A stretch of 5,956 bases of DNA. It comes from Actinomycetota bacterium (GTDB lineage: Bacteria; Actinomycetota; Actinomycetes; Propionibacteriales; Propionibacteriaceae). Shown piece by piece: positions 5,503 through 5,956 of the stretch. Location: NCBI GenBank assembly GCA_016213595.1, contig JACRAA010000370.1:1-5956 (forward strand). Reading direction: 5' to 3'. The first letter of the stretch is position 1. Each line of letters opens with the position of its first letter. The position numbers and the translations under genes were made by a program. Below the pieces are notes generated by a model. The model did no database searches. It was not told the origin of the DNA and was given only the letters and a program-made list of their open reading frames with translations.

Positions 5503-5956
5503 GTGAAGGCGCAGACGCTCGGACGTGTCCTGCTCGGCTCGGCGATGGTCGGCGCTGGCGTGCTCCACCTGACCACGCAGCGCGCGGAGTTCCAGGCGCA
5601 GGTGCCCGACTGGTTCCCCCTCGACGAGGACCTCACCGTCGTCGGCTCTGGCGTGGTCGAGATCGCCCTCGGCGGTGCGTTCGTCGCGCTGCCGAAGCAC
5701 CGCCGCATGATCGGAGCGCTGCTCGCGGCGTTCTTCGTCGCGATCTTCCCGGGCAACATCGCGCAGTACGTCGAGGGCACCGACGCGTTCGGCCTCCACA
5801 CCGACCGCGCCCGATTCGTCCGGCTGTTCTTCCAGCCCGTGCTGGTGCTCTGGGCGCTGTTGCCACAGGTGTTCCTGGCGCTGCTTTCGATCGGGGTGGC
5901 GGGGGGAGTGACGCGGGTGGGGGCGCTGGCGCAATCCATCGAAGATGCCGGCATGA
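5503..5956 (+). CDS. DoxX-like integral membrane protein, 3' end outside window
   Basis: This is a small membrane protein of the DoxX-like type found widely in actinobacteria as an uncharacterised gene; 151 residues are visible before the right edge. Four hydrophobic segments can be seen, at about residues 6-23, 43-63, 69-89 and 106-134. Conserved-looking features are the first helix ending in GVLHLTTQRAEFQAQVPDWFPLD in the region 19-41, GVVEIALGG (50-58), FFVAIFPGNIAQYVEG (77-92) and the loop with TDAFGLHTDRARFVRLFFQP (93-112). The Arg/Phe-rich loop before the last helix and the PGN motif are characteristic of this group as I recall it. The biochemical role is not established; DoxX relatives have been linked to quinone or redox and membrane functions. 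The GTG start at 5503 is supported by the -10 box 6 bases upstream. It is divergent from the sigma operon with 54 bases between starts. The C-terminus runs on past a six-G tract at 5901-5906, where a one-base loss would give a stop at 5909. Confidence 0.85.
   Translation, partial: MKAQTLGRVLLGSAMVGAGVLHLTTQRAEFQAQVPDWFPLDEDLTVVGSGVVEIALGGAFVALPKHRRMIGALLAAFFVAIFPGNIAQYVEGTDAFGLHTDRARFVRLFFQPVLVLWALLPQVFLALLSIGVAGGVTRVGALAQSIEDAGM

Noticed and set aside
4918..5934. 338-residue version of the sigma factor with an N-terminal extension
   Set aside because: The first 160 or so residues are the antisense of the DoxX-like gene and resemble no sigma-factor extension. Starts at 5448 or 5439 fit the family length.
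5945..5956. ATG-CCG-GCA-TGA at the right edge, which might be taken as the end of a gene
   Set aside because: That frame is closed by TGA at 5909-5911 and differs from the DoxX-like frame, so it is only a chance four-codon string.

Overview
The window is about 6 kb of very GC-rich DNA. Dense coding, GTG start codons and a strong G/C bias at codon third positions point to a high-GC Actinomycetota, perhaps a Nocardioides-like genus; that placement is an inference from style and protein flavour, not a proven identification. There are six protein genes, two of them cut by the window edges. I see no rRNA, tRNA, CRISPR array, insertion sequence or other mobile element.

Left part (1-1387, minus strand): the N-terminal 462 residues of a soluble sensor histidine kinase with two GAF-like domains and a His-containing dimerisation domain. 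Its ATP-binding domain lies outside the window. After a 100-base gap comes a minus-strand NAD(P)-dependent D-2-hydroxyacid dehydrogenase (1488-2423).

Middle (2424-3862): divergent from that reductase, with only 32 bases between the two start codons, is a plus-strand FAD-linked D-2-hydroxyacid dehydrogenase whose motifs fit the D-2-hydroxyglutarate dehydrogenase branch best. The two enzymes have opposite chemistry: one reduces 2-oxoacids with NAD(P)H, the other oxidises D-2-hydroxyacids through FAD. The spacer holds a perfect 6-1-6 palindrome that could be an operator.

Right part (3854-5956): a minus-strand pair consists of an ECF-type sigma factor and, overlapping it by 4 bases (GTGA), a single-pass membrane protein that is probably its anti-sigma factor or signalling partner. 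The membrane protein's 3' end overlaps the 3' end of the FAD enzyme gene by 9 bases, so the two transcripts converge. The sigma factor carries a hexanucleotide repeat encoding (Leu-Asp)5 in its inter-domain linker. Divergent from it is a DoxX-like four-helix membrane protein whose mRNA is probably leaderless and which runs off the right edge.

Most of the region reads as ordinary actinobacterial chromosome. The points most worth checking are the reductase/FAD-dehydrogenase divergon and the sigma/membrane-protein pair with its unfamiliar ectodomain, linker microsatellite and possible self-recognised promoter.
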